A stretch of 14,071 nucleotides of DNA from an uncultured Pseudomonadota bacterium (GCA_903860085.1 CAIOPD010000162.1:1-14071); one strand, 5' to 3'; counted from the first letter of the stretch, positions 6,484 through 13,976 are shown. Notes: generated by a model from the sequence alone, not told the origin. Translations and numbers: made by a program.

Positions 6484-6873
6484 TTACAACGTTCTTAAAT
6501 TATCAACTCTAATAAAGTACTTCTTAGCGTAAGCCAAAAGTTGCCCGTCCGAAGGATGGTCAATTGTTTCAACACCAATAATCTTTTCTGACACTTTGGG
6601 ATCATGTTTATTAACATGCTTCAACAATTCCAACTTAGCAGAGCCTGGACCCACAATTAAAATCTCACCAGCTCCAGATACAGCAAGCGCAACATCATGT
6701 AAATAGTTTTGATCAGCATTGGCGTGCCCAGCTCCTAAAGTTCCACTTTTTTGGTGCACATGCTTATGATTAGATTTTGTTTTAATAATTTCACTGGCAC
6801 TAGCTTCAGCATTAAATTGAATAACATGCGCCTCGTGATGATCAATCCATACAACTACGTGACTTAAAGACAT
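6484..6873 (-). CDS. Small eRF1-like ('translational machinery') protein
   Basis: The 129-residue product resembles the small proteobacterial proteins usually annotated as translational machinery protein, distant relatives of the eRF1 domain-2-like / bacterial release-factor-like (baeRF) families. Supporting features are the start VVVWIDHHEAHVIQF (about 6-20), the central GEILIVGPGSAKLELLKHV (about 69-87) and the end TIDHPSDGQLLAYAKKYF (about 103-120), which I recall as the conserved signature. A histidine-rich linker (NHKHVHQ and HANADQNYLHD, about 35-60) separates the strands. The function is not established; a ribosome-associated or stress role is only inferred from the fold. A strong AGGAGA ribosome binding site lies just upstream of the ATG. 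A 7-bp AT-rich inverted repeat in the leader (6885-6907) is too weak to call. Confidence 0.7.
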   Translation of the reverse strand: MSLSHVVVWIDHHEAHVIQFNAEASASEIIKTKSNHKHVHQKSGTLGAGHANADQNYLHDVALAVSGAGEILIVGPGSAKLELLKHVNKHDPKVSEKIIGVETIDHPSDGQLLAYAKKYFIRVDNLRTL

Positions 6874-6944
6874 ACTTTTCTCCTAATTAAGTTTTTAGTT
6901 TGACTTAATAGGCAGCAATTAAAATTGTTCTGTATCAAATAATA

Positions 6945-7481
6945 TTAAATTAAAAGAAAAGAAATTCCGGCAATCAATGCACCAATCAAAGCACCTGCAA
7001 TCACATCGCTAGGATAATGCAAACCTAATACGACCCGAGATAATGCAATCATTAGGGTAAAAGGCAATAAGATGACGGCTAAGTGCGGGTAATAATTTAA
7101 AGCCACAACGCTAAACAGGACTGCATGCAAAGTGTGTCCAGATGGGAAACTGAATTTATCGAGAGGCGTTCCCGTTAAGAATATTTCTTGGCGAACGGCA
7201 TAGGGGCGTGGTCGCAAAGTTTTACCTTTCAACCATTTATAGAGCAAGGTACCAACTAAGCCAGCAACCGCCATATGTAATACTGCTAGCATACCGTCAT
7301 GGCCTTTGAAAACTATGATTGCCAGCATCAGACCATACCAAAACAGACCGTCACCGCAACGGCTGACCAGTCGAAACACGTCGCGAATTACACGGTATTG
7401 ACTAGTATGATTGACCGCAACGCATACATTACTGTCGAATCTATGCATGCGGTTTAAATATAAACGCATTCTGTAAGTCAT
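6945..7481 (-). CDS. PAP2 superfamily membrane phosphatase
   Basis: A 178-residue integral membrane acid phosphatase of the type-2 phosphatidic acid phosphatase family. All three catalytic motifs are intact: K85-x6-RP (KGKTLRPRP), PSGH at 113-116, and SR-x5-H-x3-D at S148, R149, H155 and D159 (SRVVLGLHYPSD). Hydrophobic segments lie at about 46-58, 66-83, 118-130, 133-148 and 160-178. Likely substrates are lipid phosphates such as phosphatidic acid, phosphatidylglycerol phosphate or undecaprenyl diphosphate; the sequence does not decide between them. An AAGGA ribosome binding site and a well-formed promoter precede the ATG, so it is probably transcribed separately from glmM upstream. If it acts on phosphatidic acid it would produce the acceptor of the nearby glycosyltransferase. 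Confidence 0.9.
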   Translation of the reverse strand: MTYRMRLYLNRMHRFDSNVCVAVNHTSQYRVIRDVFRLVSRCGDGLFWYGLMLAIIVFKGHDGMLAVLHMAVAGLVGTLLYKWLKGKTLRPRPYAVRQEIFLTGTPLDKFSFPSGHTLHAVLFSVVALNYYPHLAVILLPFTLMIALSRVVLGLHYPSDVIAGALIGALIAGISFLLI

Positions 7482-7490
7482 CTCAATTCC

Positions 7491-7532
7491 TTATTCAAAT
7501 ACAATTATTCATTTGAATAACTAGAATGTCAT
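7491..7532 (-). promoter_or_regulatory. Promoter and overlapping inverted repeat upstream of the PAP2 gene
   Basis: On the minus strand ATGACA (7532-7527) and AATAAT (7509-7504) are separated by 17 bases; each matches five of six positions of the sigma-70 consensus. A perfect 10-bp inverted repeat, TTATTCAAAT (7491-7500) and ATTTGAATAA (7511-7520), with a 10-base gap, flanks the -10 element and the expected start of transcription. A further ATTTGAAT copy lies at 7531-7538. This layout fits a repressor operator. Confidence 0.55.
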
Positions 7533-7606
7533 TTGAATGTGAACATTTGATGAAGAAGAGATGAAGTTTTCTTGAATTAGTTGAGAGGCTTTGGGCCTAT
7601 TAACCC

Positions 7607-8968
7607 TTAATCTGAGGTTGCAATGACAACCACATCAGCAATGCGTTGCGCCAAGGTTTCTACTTGCATTTGATTTTCACCTTCAACCATCACGCGAATT
7701 ATAGGCTCAGTGCCTGAAGATCGGAGCAAGACACGTCCAGTTCCTGCCAACTCCTTCTCAGCCGCAACTACTGCCGCCTGAATATCAGCATGCTGATCTA
7801 CATTGATTTTTTTATCTGTTTTTAAATTAATGAGCACTTGCGGATACATAACCAAACTTGCACTCAGTTGCGCTAGCGTTTTTTTGCTTTGAATTAACGC
7901 TTCTAACACCTGCAAAGCTGCCACTATGCCGTCGCCACTACTGTGCTTATCAAGTGTCAGTATATGACCTGAATTTTCGCCCCCTAATTGCCAGCCATGC
8001 TGATTAAGCAACTCCATCACATAACGATCCCCAACTCTAGCGCGCGTGAAAGGAATATGCATATCAGCGAATTTATGCTCAACGGCAAGGTTGGTCATCA
8101 AAGTACCCACAATACCCCCCTGCAGGTTGCCTTGCTGTTGGCGTGAAGTGGTAATTATATAAAGCAGCTGATCCCCTTCTAAGAGACGCCCTTCGCTATC
8201 CACCATCATCACACGATCACCGTCACCATCAAAAGCAATGCCTAGATCTGCCTGATGTTCAACGACCGCTTTTTGCAAAGCTTGCGGATGCGTTGTGCCA
8301 GATTCATCGTTGATATTAAGACCATTTGGTTGATTGCCAATCACCACAACTTCAGCCCCTAGCTCGTGAAAAACAGGAGGTGCAACATGATAAGTGGCGC
8401 CATGTGCACAATCTAGAACAATTTTTAACCCTCTTAAATCTAATGTATTTGGAAAAGTACTTTTACAAAACTCGATATAGCGGCCAGGGGCATCTTTAAT
8501 CCGACGTACTTTTCCCAAACTAGCCGACTCCATCACCTGCATAGGTAGATCTAGTTCCGCTTCAATCGCATGCTCAATTGCATCCGGTAATTTAGTCCCT
8601 AAACTAGAAAAAAACTTAATGCCATTATCATAATAAGGGTTATGTGAGGCTGAAATCACAATCCCAGCCTGCGCACGTAAGGCGCGGGTCAAATAAGCCA
8701 CAGCAGGCGTAGGCATAGGACCCGTCATCAGCACATCCACTCCAGCGGCTGACAATCCAGCTTCCAGTGCAGACTCCAACATATATCCTGAGATGCGCGT
8801 ATCTTTACCAATCAATACCGCTGGATGGGCCCCTTTTTCTAAATTGCTCTCAATACTGGTAAGCACGCGCCCTGCTGCATAGCCTAAGCGCATGACAAAG
8901 TCTGGCGTAATTGGCGCCACCCCTACTTTTCCGCGTATACCATCAGTACCGAAATATTTTTTTGCCAT
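7607..8968 (-). CDS. glmM: Phosphoglucosamine mutase GlmM
   Basis: Converts glucosamine-6-phosphate to glucosamine-1-phosphate, the step before UDP-GlcNAc synthesis for peptidoglycan and lipopolysaccharide. The 453-residue product has the four-domain phosphohexomutase layout: substrate loop KYFGTDGIRGK near the N-terminus, the phosphoserine loop ISASHNPYYDNG with the catalytic serine at about 108, the magnesium site DGDGDR at 247-252, and the C-terminal phosphate-binding RSSGTEPIIRVM. An AGGA ribosome binding site lies 7 bases before the ATG. It follows folP by 23 bases, the same folP-glmM pairing seen in many proteobacteria, and is probably cotranscribed with it. No convincing terminator follows the stop codon. 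Confidence 0.97.
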   Translation of the reverse strand: MAKKYFGTDGIRGKVGVAPITPDFVMRLGYAAGRVLTSIESNLEKGAHPAVLIGKDTRISGYMLESALEAGLSAAGVDVLMTGPMPTPAVAYLTRALRAQAGIVISASHNPYYDNGIKFFSSLGTKLPDAIEHAIEAELDLPMQVMESASLGKVRRIKDAPGRYIEFCKSTFPNTLDLRGLKIVLDCAHGATYHVAPPVFHELGAEVVVIGNQPNGLNINDESGTTHPQALQKAVVEHQADLGIAFDGDGDRVMMVDSEGRLLEGDQLLYIITTSRQQQGNLQGGIVGTLMTNLAVEHKFADMHIPFTRARVGDRYVMELLNQHGWQLGGENSGHILTLDKHSSGDGIVAALQVLEALIQSKKTLAQLSASLVMYPQVLINLKTDKKINVDQHADIQAAVVAAEKELAGTGRVLLRSSGTEPIIRVMVEGENQMQVETLAQRIADVVVIATSD

Positions 8969-8991
8969 GAAAGTTCCTAAATTAAATCTTT

Positions 8992-9828
8992 TTATTCTTG
9001 ATGTTGGTCCATCACAGCCACCACAACTTTAAGCGCATCTACTGTGGCTTTAACATCATGTACACGTAGCATTTTAGCCCCATTCATGACACAAATCACC
9101 GACGCGGCAATGCCTGAGTGTAAGCGTTGAAATTCATCACCGCCACTAATTGTCCCCAAGACCGCTTTGCGTGAAAGTCCTACTAGCAGGGGTGGGCCAA
9201 TCTCAGCCAATCTCGCTAACTGCTGAATCAGCGCAATATTATCAACGGTACGCTTACCGAAACCAAAACCAGGATCCAGCAGGATACGCTGTTTAGCAAT
9301 GCCATTAGCTAAAGCTACTTGGTATCTATCAATTAAAAAAAGCCGTACCTCTTCTACCACATCTGCATAAGTTGGCGCTAGCTGCATAGTTTGCGGTGTG
9401 CCCTTCATATGCATTAAACATACTCCAACATGGCTACTTGCTAACAAATCCAGCGCGCCAGGCTCCTGCAACGCACGAATATCATTGACCATATCAACAC
9501 CTGCTACAATCGCCGCACGCATCACTTCAGGTTTATAGGTATCAATAGAAAGAGGCACCGTACATACTTGACTTAGCGCCTCAATTACTGGAATCACACG
9601 ACTCAACTCTTGATCCAAGCTCACAGGAATAGCACCAGGGCGAGTAGATTCACCACCAATATCAATGATGTCTGCACCATCCGCGATTAATTGTAACGCT
9701 CGCTCGACAGCTTTATCTACCGCATTAAATTGACCACCATCGGAAAATGAATCAGGAGTTACATTAAGTATGGCCATCACCTGTGGGCGACGGAGATTAA
9801 GCTGGTAGTTGCCACATTGAAAAATCAT
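8992..9828 (-). CDS. folP: Dihydropteroate synthase FolP
   Basis: Joins p-aminobenzoate to the pterin diphosphate to form dihydropteroate in folate synthesis; the target of sulfonamides. The 278-residue product has the family motifs in order: MAILNVTPDSFSDGG (18-32), IDIGGESTRPGA (55-66), SIDTYKPEV (about 94-102), VNDI with N115, LMHMKG, DPGFGFGK (185-192), LSRK with K221, and the C-terminal RVHD (255-258). The N-terminus aligns in length with E. coli FolP, which supports the ATG at 9828. No ribosome binding site is visible; a TATAAT element lies only 5 bases upstream of the ATG. It precedes glmM and is separated from ftsH by a terminator. Confidence 0.97.
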   Translation of the reverse strand: MIFQCGNYQLNLRRPQVMAILNVTPDSFSDGGQFNAVDKAVERALQLIADGADIIDIGGESTRPGAIPVSLDQELSRVIPVIEALSQVCTVPLSIDTYKPEVMRAAIVAGVDMVNDIRALQEPGALDLLASSHVGVCLMHMKGTPQTMQLAPTYADVVEEVRLFLIDRYQVALANGIAKQRILLDPGFGFGKRTVDNIALIQQLARLAEIGPPLLVGLSRKAVLGTISGGDEFQRLHSGIAASVICVMNGAKMLRVHDVKATVDALKVVVAVMDQHQE

Positions 9829-9833
9829 GAATC

Positions 9834-9839
9834 ATTATA
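9834..9839 (-). promoter_or_regulatory. Candidate -10 element of the folP-glmM operon, possibly leaderless
   Basis: Read on the minus strand this is a perfect TATAAT, 5 bases upstream of the folP ATG. The ftsH terminator lies just beyond, so a promoter is needed in this 40-base gap. Initiation about 7 bases downstream of the hexamer would begin within or beside the start codon. No good -35 hexamer is present at 16-18 bases. Confidence 0.4.
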
Positions 9840-9866
9840 CTCAATTAAAGCGCTGAATTTTGAGCC

Positions 9867-9894
9867 AAAAAAAGGGCTAGAAATCTAGCCCTTT
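9867..9894 (-). terminator. Rho-independent terminator of ftsH
   Basis: A perfect 10-bp stem (9871-9880 with 9885-9894) with a 4-base loop is followed on the minus strand by a run of seven T (9873-9867). It begins 20 bases after the ftsH stop codon and separates rlmE-ftsH from folP-glmM. Confidence 0.85.
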
Positions 9895-9914
9895 AATCGC
9901 ACATCTAAAGTCAC

Positions 9915-11807
9915 CTAGGTTTTTGCGCTAGGTTGCGGTGCAGGCGCAGCACTAACACCGGGTGAGCCACTATCGCGCGGTGGATTAGGCTTACTTTGTG
10001 ACGGTTTAGGTGGACGCACAGCCACACCCGCCATAATGTCATTGATTTGATCGGCATCAATAGTTTCATATTCCATTAAGGCCGCCATCATCGCTTCCAC
10101 CTTATCGCGATTATCTTCTAACAGCTTGCGTGCAATACCATATTGCTCATCAAGTATGCGACGAATTTCCGCATCTACTTTTTGCTGTGTGGCTTCAGAT
10201 ACGGTTTTTGCGCTCATATTACCAAAGAAAGAATCTTGGTTGTCGCCAGCATAAACCATGGTTCCTAGCGCATCCGACATCCCATAACGCGTTACCATAT
10301 CACGGGCTAATTTAGTAGCGCGTTCAAAATCGTTTGAAGCGCCTGTCGACATTTGATGCATAAATAATTCTTCAGCGATACGTCCACCAAACAAGATAGA
10401 AATTTCTTCCAGCATTTTGTCTTTGTAATTGCTAATGCGATCAAACTCAGGCAACTGCCAAGTCAATCCCAATGCCCAACCGCGCGGCATGATAGTAACT
10501 TTATGTACAGGATCAGCTTTAGGCAAAAGCTTCGCAACAACAGCATGGCCTGATTCATGGTACGCAGTATTGCGACGCTCTTCTTCACGCATCACCATTG
10601 ATTTACGCTCAGGACCCATAAAGATTTTATCTTTAGCATCTTCAAAATCTTGCATATCAACCGTACGTTTATTACGGCGCGCTGCATATAAAGCGGCTTC
10701 GTTCACCAAATTAGCTAAGTCAGCGCCAGAAAATCCTGGCGTACCTCGGGCTAAAATATCCGCTTTTACGTCTACATCAATGGGTACTTTACGCATATGG
10801 ACCAACAGAATTTGCTCACGGCCTTTGATATCCGGCAATGAAACCATTACCTGACGATCAAAACGGCCTGGACGCAATAAGGCTTTATCCAACACATCGG
10901 CTCTATTGGTTGCAGCAATCACAATCACTCCAGAACTACCTTCAAAGCCATCCATCTCAACTAGCAATTGGTTTAATGTTTGCTCTCGTTCATCATTACC
11001 ACCACCGGTACCAGCACCACGGCTACGACCTACCGCATCAATTTCATCTATAAAGATGATGCAAGGTGAGCTTTTTTTAGCCTGCTCAAACATATCACGC
11101 ACGCGTGAAGCACCCACGCCGACAAACATCTCAACAAAGTCGGACCCTGAAATACTGAAAAACGGCACTTTGGCCTCGCCAGCTATTGCACGTGCCAACA
11201 AGGTTTTACCAGTACCTGGTGGCCCTACCATCAATACACCACGCGGAATACGTCCGCCAAGCTTTTGGAACTTGGTCGGGTCACGTAAAAACTCCACAAT
11301 TTCAGTAACTTCTTCTTTGGCTTCATCACAACCCGCTACATCGGCAAATGTAGTTTGATTAGTGCTTTCATCTAATTGACGTGCTTTGCTTTTTCCAAAC
11401 GAGAATGGACCACCGCCTTTGCCGCCGCCTTGCATTTGACGCATAAAGAATACCCATACGCCAACCAATAAAATCATTGGAAACCATGACACAAAAAGGC
11501 TCATCAAAAATGATTGCTCTTCTTCTGGCTTTGCTTCCACCGTCACATTGTTTTTAAGTAAATCAGAAACCATCCATGGGTCAGTTGGCGCATAAGAATT
11601 GAATTTCTTCCCGTCTTGAGTAGTGCCATGCAATACCTTGCCATCAATTTGGACTTTTGAAATACGGCCATCTTTTACTTGTTGAATGAACTGTGAATAG
11701 ACAATTTGGTTGTCGGCACTGTTTTTTACACCAGTTAAATTGAAAATTGCCATGAGCACCATGGCAATCGCCAACCAAATGGCAATATTCTTAAATATGT
11801 TATTCAA
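9915..11807 (-). CDS. ftsH: ATP-dependent zinc metalloprotease FtsH
   Basis: Membrane-anchored AAA+ protease that degrades misfolded membrane proteins and regulatory substrates such as sigma-32 and LpxC in E. coli. The 630-residue product has two N-terminal membrane segments (about 8-25 and 101-122) flanking a periplasmic domain, then the AAA module with Walker A GPPGTGKT at 195-202 and Walker B IIFIDEID at 250-257, the second region of homology around RPGRFDR, and the zinc site HESGH at 417-421 with D493 as probable third ligand. A Pro/Ser-rich tail ends the protein. The start codon is TTG, not ATG: the MNNIFKN N-terminus is family-typical, and AAGGA lies 8 bases upstream. It follows rlmE by 86 bases, the conserved rlmE-ftsH arrangement. 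Confidence 0.98.
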   Translation of the reverse strand: MNNIFKNIAIWLAIAMVLMAIFNLTGVKNSADNQIVYSQFIQQVKDGRISKVQIDGKVLHGTTQDGKKFNSYAPTDPWMVSDLLKNNVTVEAKPEEEQSFLMSLFVSWFPMILLVGVWVFFMRQMQGGGKGGGPFSFGKSKARQLDESTNQTTFADVAGCDEAKEEVTEIVEFLRDPTKFQKLGGRIPRGVLMVGPPGTGKTLLARAIAGEAKVPFFSISGSDFVEMFVGVGASRVRDMFEQAKKSSPCIIFIDEIDAVGRSRGAGTGGGNDEREQTLNQLLVEMDGFEGSSGVIVIAATNRADVLDKALLRPGRFDRQVMVSLPDIKGREQILLVHMRKVPIDVDVKADILARGTPGFSGADLANLVNEAALYAARRNKRTVDMQDFEDAKDKIFMGPERKSMVMREEERRNTAYHESGHAVVAKLLPKADPVHKVTIMPRGWALGLTWQLPEFDRISNYKDKMLEEISILFGGRIAEELFMHQMSTGASNDFERATKLARDMVTRYGMSDALGTMVYAGDNQDSFFGNMSAKTVSEATQQKVDAEIRRILDEQYGIARKLLEDNRDKVEAMMAALMEYETIDADQINDIMAGVAVRPPKPSQSKPNPPRDSGSPGVSAAPAPQPSAKT

Positions 11808-11820
11808 AATCTCGTTCCTT
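11805..11820 (-). promoter_or_regulatory. ftsH: Ribosome binding site that fixes the TTG start of ftsH
   Basis: AAGGA on the minus strand (11820-11816) lies 8 bases before TTG (11807-11805). The next in-frame Met is codon 16, inside the first membrane segment, so the TTG is the most likely initiator. Confidence 0.75.
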
Positions 11821-11893
11821 TATTAAAAAGGTCTATCAAATTCATTTAATCTTAATTTAGAAGATTGTGTAGCTAGCCTACAATTTTTAGGCT

Positions 11894-12523
11894 TTATGCC
11901 ACTATAGCCTTTCGGCCTAATCCTAACAAATAAACCTCACTACTCCTACCACGAGATGCTTTAGGTTTACGTGTTACCACTTTATCAAACATTTTTCGCA
12001 TGTTGAGCAAAATTTCATCAAATCCGGCACCAACAAATACTTTGACCAGGAAGTTACCGTTCGGTTTCAGCCAGTCGCGGCTAAAGTCTAGCGCCAACTC
12101 AGTTAAATAAGCTGCGCCAGCCTGATCCACATCAGCAATACCTGACATATTGGGTGCCATATCTGCAATTACAAGGTCAACCTGCTTGTTATTTAACGAT
12201 TGTTCTAATAATTTAAGCACGGATTCTTCACGAAAGTCACCTTGGATAAACTCTACGCCATTAATAGGCTGCATTTCTAGTAAATCTAAAGCAATCACTC
12301 GCCCTTGACCTTTTAATCGCTGCACTACCACTTGCGACCAACTCCCAGGGGTCGCACCTAAATCAACGATAATCATGCCGGGCTTAATGAGTTTATCTTT
12401 ATCGTCAATTTCCGTAAGCTTATAGGCCGCGCGCGCGCGATAACCTTCCTTCTGGGCACGCTTTACAAATTCATCATTGATATGCTCGTGTATCCAAGCT
12501 TTGCTGGAAGGTTTTAGTTTCAT
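11894..12523 (-). CDS. rlmE: 23S rRNA (uridine-2'-O-)-methyltransferase RlmE
   Basis: Methylates the 2'-O of U2552 in the A loop of 23S rRNA, a late step in 50S assembly. The 209-residue product is of normal length (E. coli RlmE/FtsJ is 209). The SAM site VDLGATPGSWSQV is at about 53-65, and the K-D-K-E catalytic set is visible as K35 (RAAYKLTEID), D121 (IADMAPNMSG), K161 (FLVKVF) and E196 (RGRSSEVYLL). It is transcribed with ftsH downstream and diverges from yhbY across 54 bases, an arrangement common in proteobacteria. That 54-base gap is AT-rich (TATATAAAT at 12541) and must contain both promoters, but I could not fix good -35/-10 pairs. The ribosome binding site is weak. Confidence 0.96.
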   Translation of the reverse strand: MKLKPSSKAWIHEHINDEFVKRAQKEGYRARAAYKLTEIDDKDKLIKPGMIIVDLGATPGSWSQVVVQRLKGQGRVIALDLLEMQPINGVEFIQGDFREESVLKLLEQSLNNKQVDLVIADMAPNMSGIADVDQAGAAYLTELALDFSRDWLKPNGNFLVKVFVGAGFDEILLNMRKMFDKVVTRKPKASRGRSSEVYLLGLGRKAIVA

Positions 12524-12577
12524 CTGTTAAACTGCTCGCCTATATAAATCAATAAGATAACTCAAGAAGATAACCCC

Positions 12578-12868
12578 GTGAATTCAAAACAAATTAGCTA
12601 CTTACGTGGCCTAGCCCATAATCTTAATCCTGTCGTCATGATCAGCAACAAAGGCCTGACTGAAGGCGTTTTGAAAGAGATCAATATCTGTTTAGACGCG
12701 CATGAGTTAATTAAAATTAAGGTAATGAATGATGATAAGGCATTGCGCACGCAAATGCTGAATGATATTTGTGAGCAAACGATGGCAACCGCAGTACACC
12801 ATATCGGCAAACAATTGGTCATTTATCGCCAGTCAACCAAACCGAAAATAGTAGTGCCAAGCAAATAA
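12578..12868 (+). CDS. yhbY: YhbY family RNA-binding protein
   Basis: A 96-residue CRS1-YhbY (CRM) domain protein that associates with pre-50S ribosomal particles. The conserved core is seen as LRGLAHNLNPVVMISNKGLTEGVLKEI (about 9-35), containing the loop G-x-x-G region (KGLTEG at 25-30), followed by the AHELIKIKV strand (41-49). Length is normal for the family. The start codon is GTG, preceded by a purine-rich AAGAAGA; the next in-frame Met is residue 21, inside the domain, so the GTG is favoured. It is divergent from rlmE, which acts on the same ribosomal subunit. Confidence 0.93.
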   Translation: MNSKQISYLRGLAHNLNPVVMISNKGLTEGVLKEINICLDAHELIKIKVMNDDKALRTQMLNDICEQTMATAVHHIGKQLVIYRQSTKPKIVVPSK

Positions 12869-12894
12869 ATCAAAGGGCGCTATATGAGTCACTT

Positions 12895-12923
12895 TAAAAA
12901 GCGCTGTAATAAGCGCTTTTTTT
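12895..12923. terminator. Bidirectional terminator between yhbY and the DUF4149 gene
   Basis: A perfect 10-bp stem, AAAAAGCGCT (12896-12905) with AGCGCTTTTT (12912-12921), has a 6-base loop and a T run on both strands. It lies between the convergent stop codons of yhbY (12868) and the DUF4149 gene (12929). Confidence 0.85.
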
Positions 12924-12928
12924 GTCTC

Positions 12929-13375
12929 TTATTTAGCGCGCAACACCACCACAAAGCCAAGCAAACACTGGATCAAATAAGCGATACTGGCCACACCATG
13001 CCAAGTTTTGAATCGATCAGAAAAAACACTCTGCATCACATCACTTGGTAATGCATCCGCCTTTAATTGCGCCAATAGTGGCTGAATGCCATAGTGACCG
13101 GCCAACACCAACAATAGCATCAGCACTAGCGCCCAAAAATAACCTTGTTTTAATGCTTTAGTGCCGAAAGCGAATAAACGCTGTAGTAACAAGTATCCCG
13201 CTGCAAACATACCCAAATAAGACAAATAATGAAAGAACTTGCCCGCTATCTGTCCAGCTAATTGCTTATCCTCTAAGGTATCAAAGAGCACATAAGCCAT
13301 GCCCCCAGTAGTCCACAAAGCCCCTACCCATAAGGTAATGACTATCCATGCAAATTTAGCCGACCAGTTATTCAT
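12929..13375 (-). CDS. DUF4149 domain-containing membrane protein
   Basis: A 148-residue inner-membrane protein of unknown function matching the DUF4149 (TMEM205-like) pattern. Four hydrophobic segments are seen at about 8-31, 47-67, 78-98 and 126-146. Family hallmarks are the N-terminal LWVGALWTTGGMAYVLF and the AGQIAGKFFHYLSYLG stretch that follows. The GHYGIQPLLAQLK loop (about 93-105) separates segments three and four. GAGAGA in the proper position precedes the ATG. It starts 35 bases downstream of the greA stop codon with no terminator between, so it is probably in the greA transcription unit; the pairing greA-DUF4149 is recurrent in betaproteobacteria as I recall it. No role can be assigned. 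Confidence 0.85.
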   Translation of the reverse strand: MNNWSAKFAWIVITLWVGALWTTGGMAYVLFDTLEDKQLAGQIAGKFFHYLSYLGMFAAGYLLLQRLFAFGTKALKQGYFWALVLMLLLVLAGHYGIQPLLAQLKADALPSDVMQSVFSDRFKTWHGVASIAYLIQCLLGFVVVLRAK

Positions 13376-13410
13376 AACGATCTCTCTTTAGCTTTTAGGG
13401 TAGTGTTTTA

Positions 13411-13893
13411 TTAAATGTATTGTACGTCCAATATCTCATATTCCTTAACGCCACCAGGTGCAAGCACTTCGGCAACATCCCCTTCTGATTTGCCAATGAG
13501 GCCACGAGCAATAGGCGAACTGATTGAAATCTTACCATTTTTGATATCAGCTTCATCATCACCTACAATCTGATAGGTAATAATGCTGCCACTATCTAAG
13601 TCTTCTATTCTTACTGTAGAACCAAATACACAACGGCCATCAGCGTGCAATGTCGTTGGGTCGATTATCATTGCATTAGAGAGCTTAGCTTCCACTTCAT
13701 TAATACGACCTTCAATAAAACTCTGGCGTTCTTTCGCAGCTTCATACTCAGCATTTTCAGACAAATCACCTTGCGCGCGCGCCTCTGCAATCGCCTGAAT
13801 AATATACGGGCGATCTACACTACGTAAACGGTAAAGCTCTTCTTTTAATAATGCGGCACCTTTCACGGTTACCGGTATTTGCGTCACTGCCAT
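13411..13893 (-). CDS. greA: Transcription elongation factor GreA
   Basis: Rescues backtracked RNA polymerase by stimulating cleavage of the nascent transcript. The 160-residue product (E. coli 158) has the N-terminal antiparallel coiled coil (about 10-78) with the acidic tip GDLSENAEYEAAKE, in which D43 and E46 correspond to the catalytic pair inserted in the secondary channel. The C-terminal FKBP-like domain runs from about 82 and includes SPIARGLIGKSEGDVAEV. AAGGA precedes the ATG at good distance. It lies 83 bases after carB on the same strand, directly behind a terminator-like hairpin whose T run abuts the greA ribosome binding site. Confidence 0.97.
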   Translation of the reverse strand: MAVTQIPVTVKGAALLKEELYRLRSVDRPYIIQAIAEARAQGDLSENAEYEAAKERQSFIEGRINEVEAKLSNAMIIDPTTLHADGRCVFGSTVRIEDLDSGSIITYQIVGDDEADIKNGKISISSPIARGLIGKSEGDVAEVLAPGGVKEYEILDVQYI

Positions 13894-13910
13894 ACGAATT
13901 TCCTTAAACT

Positions 13911-13944
13911 AAAAAACAAAACCACACCCGTTTAAGGCGTGGTT
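13911..13944 (-). terminator. Terminator/attenuator between carB and greA
   Basis: Read on the minus strand, AACCACGCC (13944-13936) pairs with GGTGTGGTT (13927-13919) over 9 bp with one G-U, with a short loop, followed by TTGTTTTTT (13919-13911). The T run stops 17 bases before the greA ATG, so the structure doubles as the greA leader. Confidence 0.65.
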
Positions 13945-13976
13945 AAGTACTGCCATCTTACTTGATTAATTGGTGT

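Noticed and set aside
7526..7543. Pho-box-like pair ATGTCAT and ATGTGAA upstream of the PAP2 gene
   Set aside because: The orientation is toward glmM, not PAP2, the second half-site matches only 4 of 7, and the same bases are better explained as the PAP2 -35 element.
10429..11358. Long + strand reading frames (141, 71 and 150 codons) antisense to ftsH
   Set aside because: They are antisense frames of the highly conserved ftsH ATPase region, with no ribosome binding sites and low-complexity Ser/Thr/Arg composition typical of shadow frames.
11855..11880. Hairpin in the rlmE-ftsH gap (ATTGTAG with CTACA plus bulge)
   Set aside because: Imperfect stem with no T run on the minus strand; rlmE and ftsH are more likely cotranscribed.
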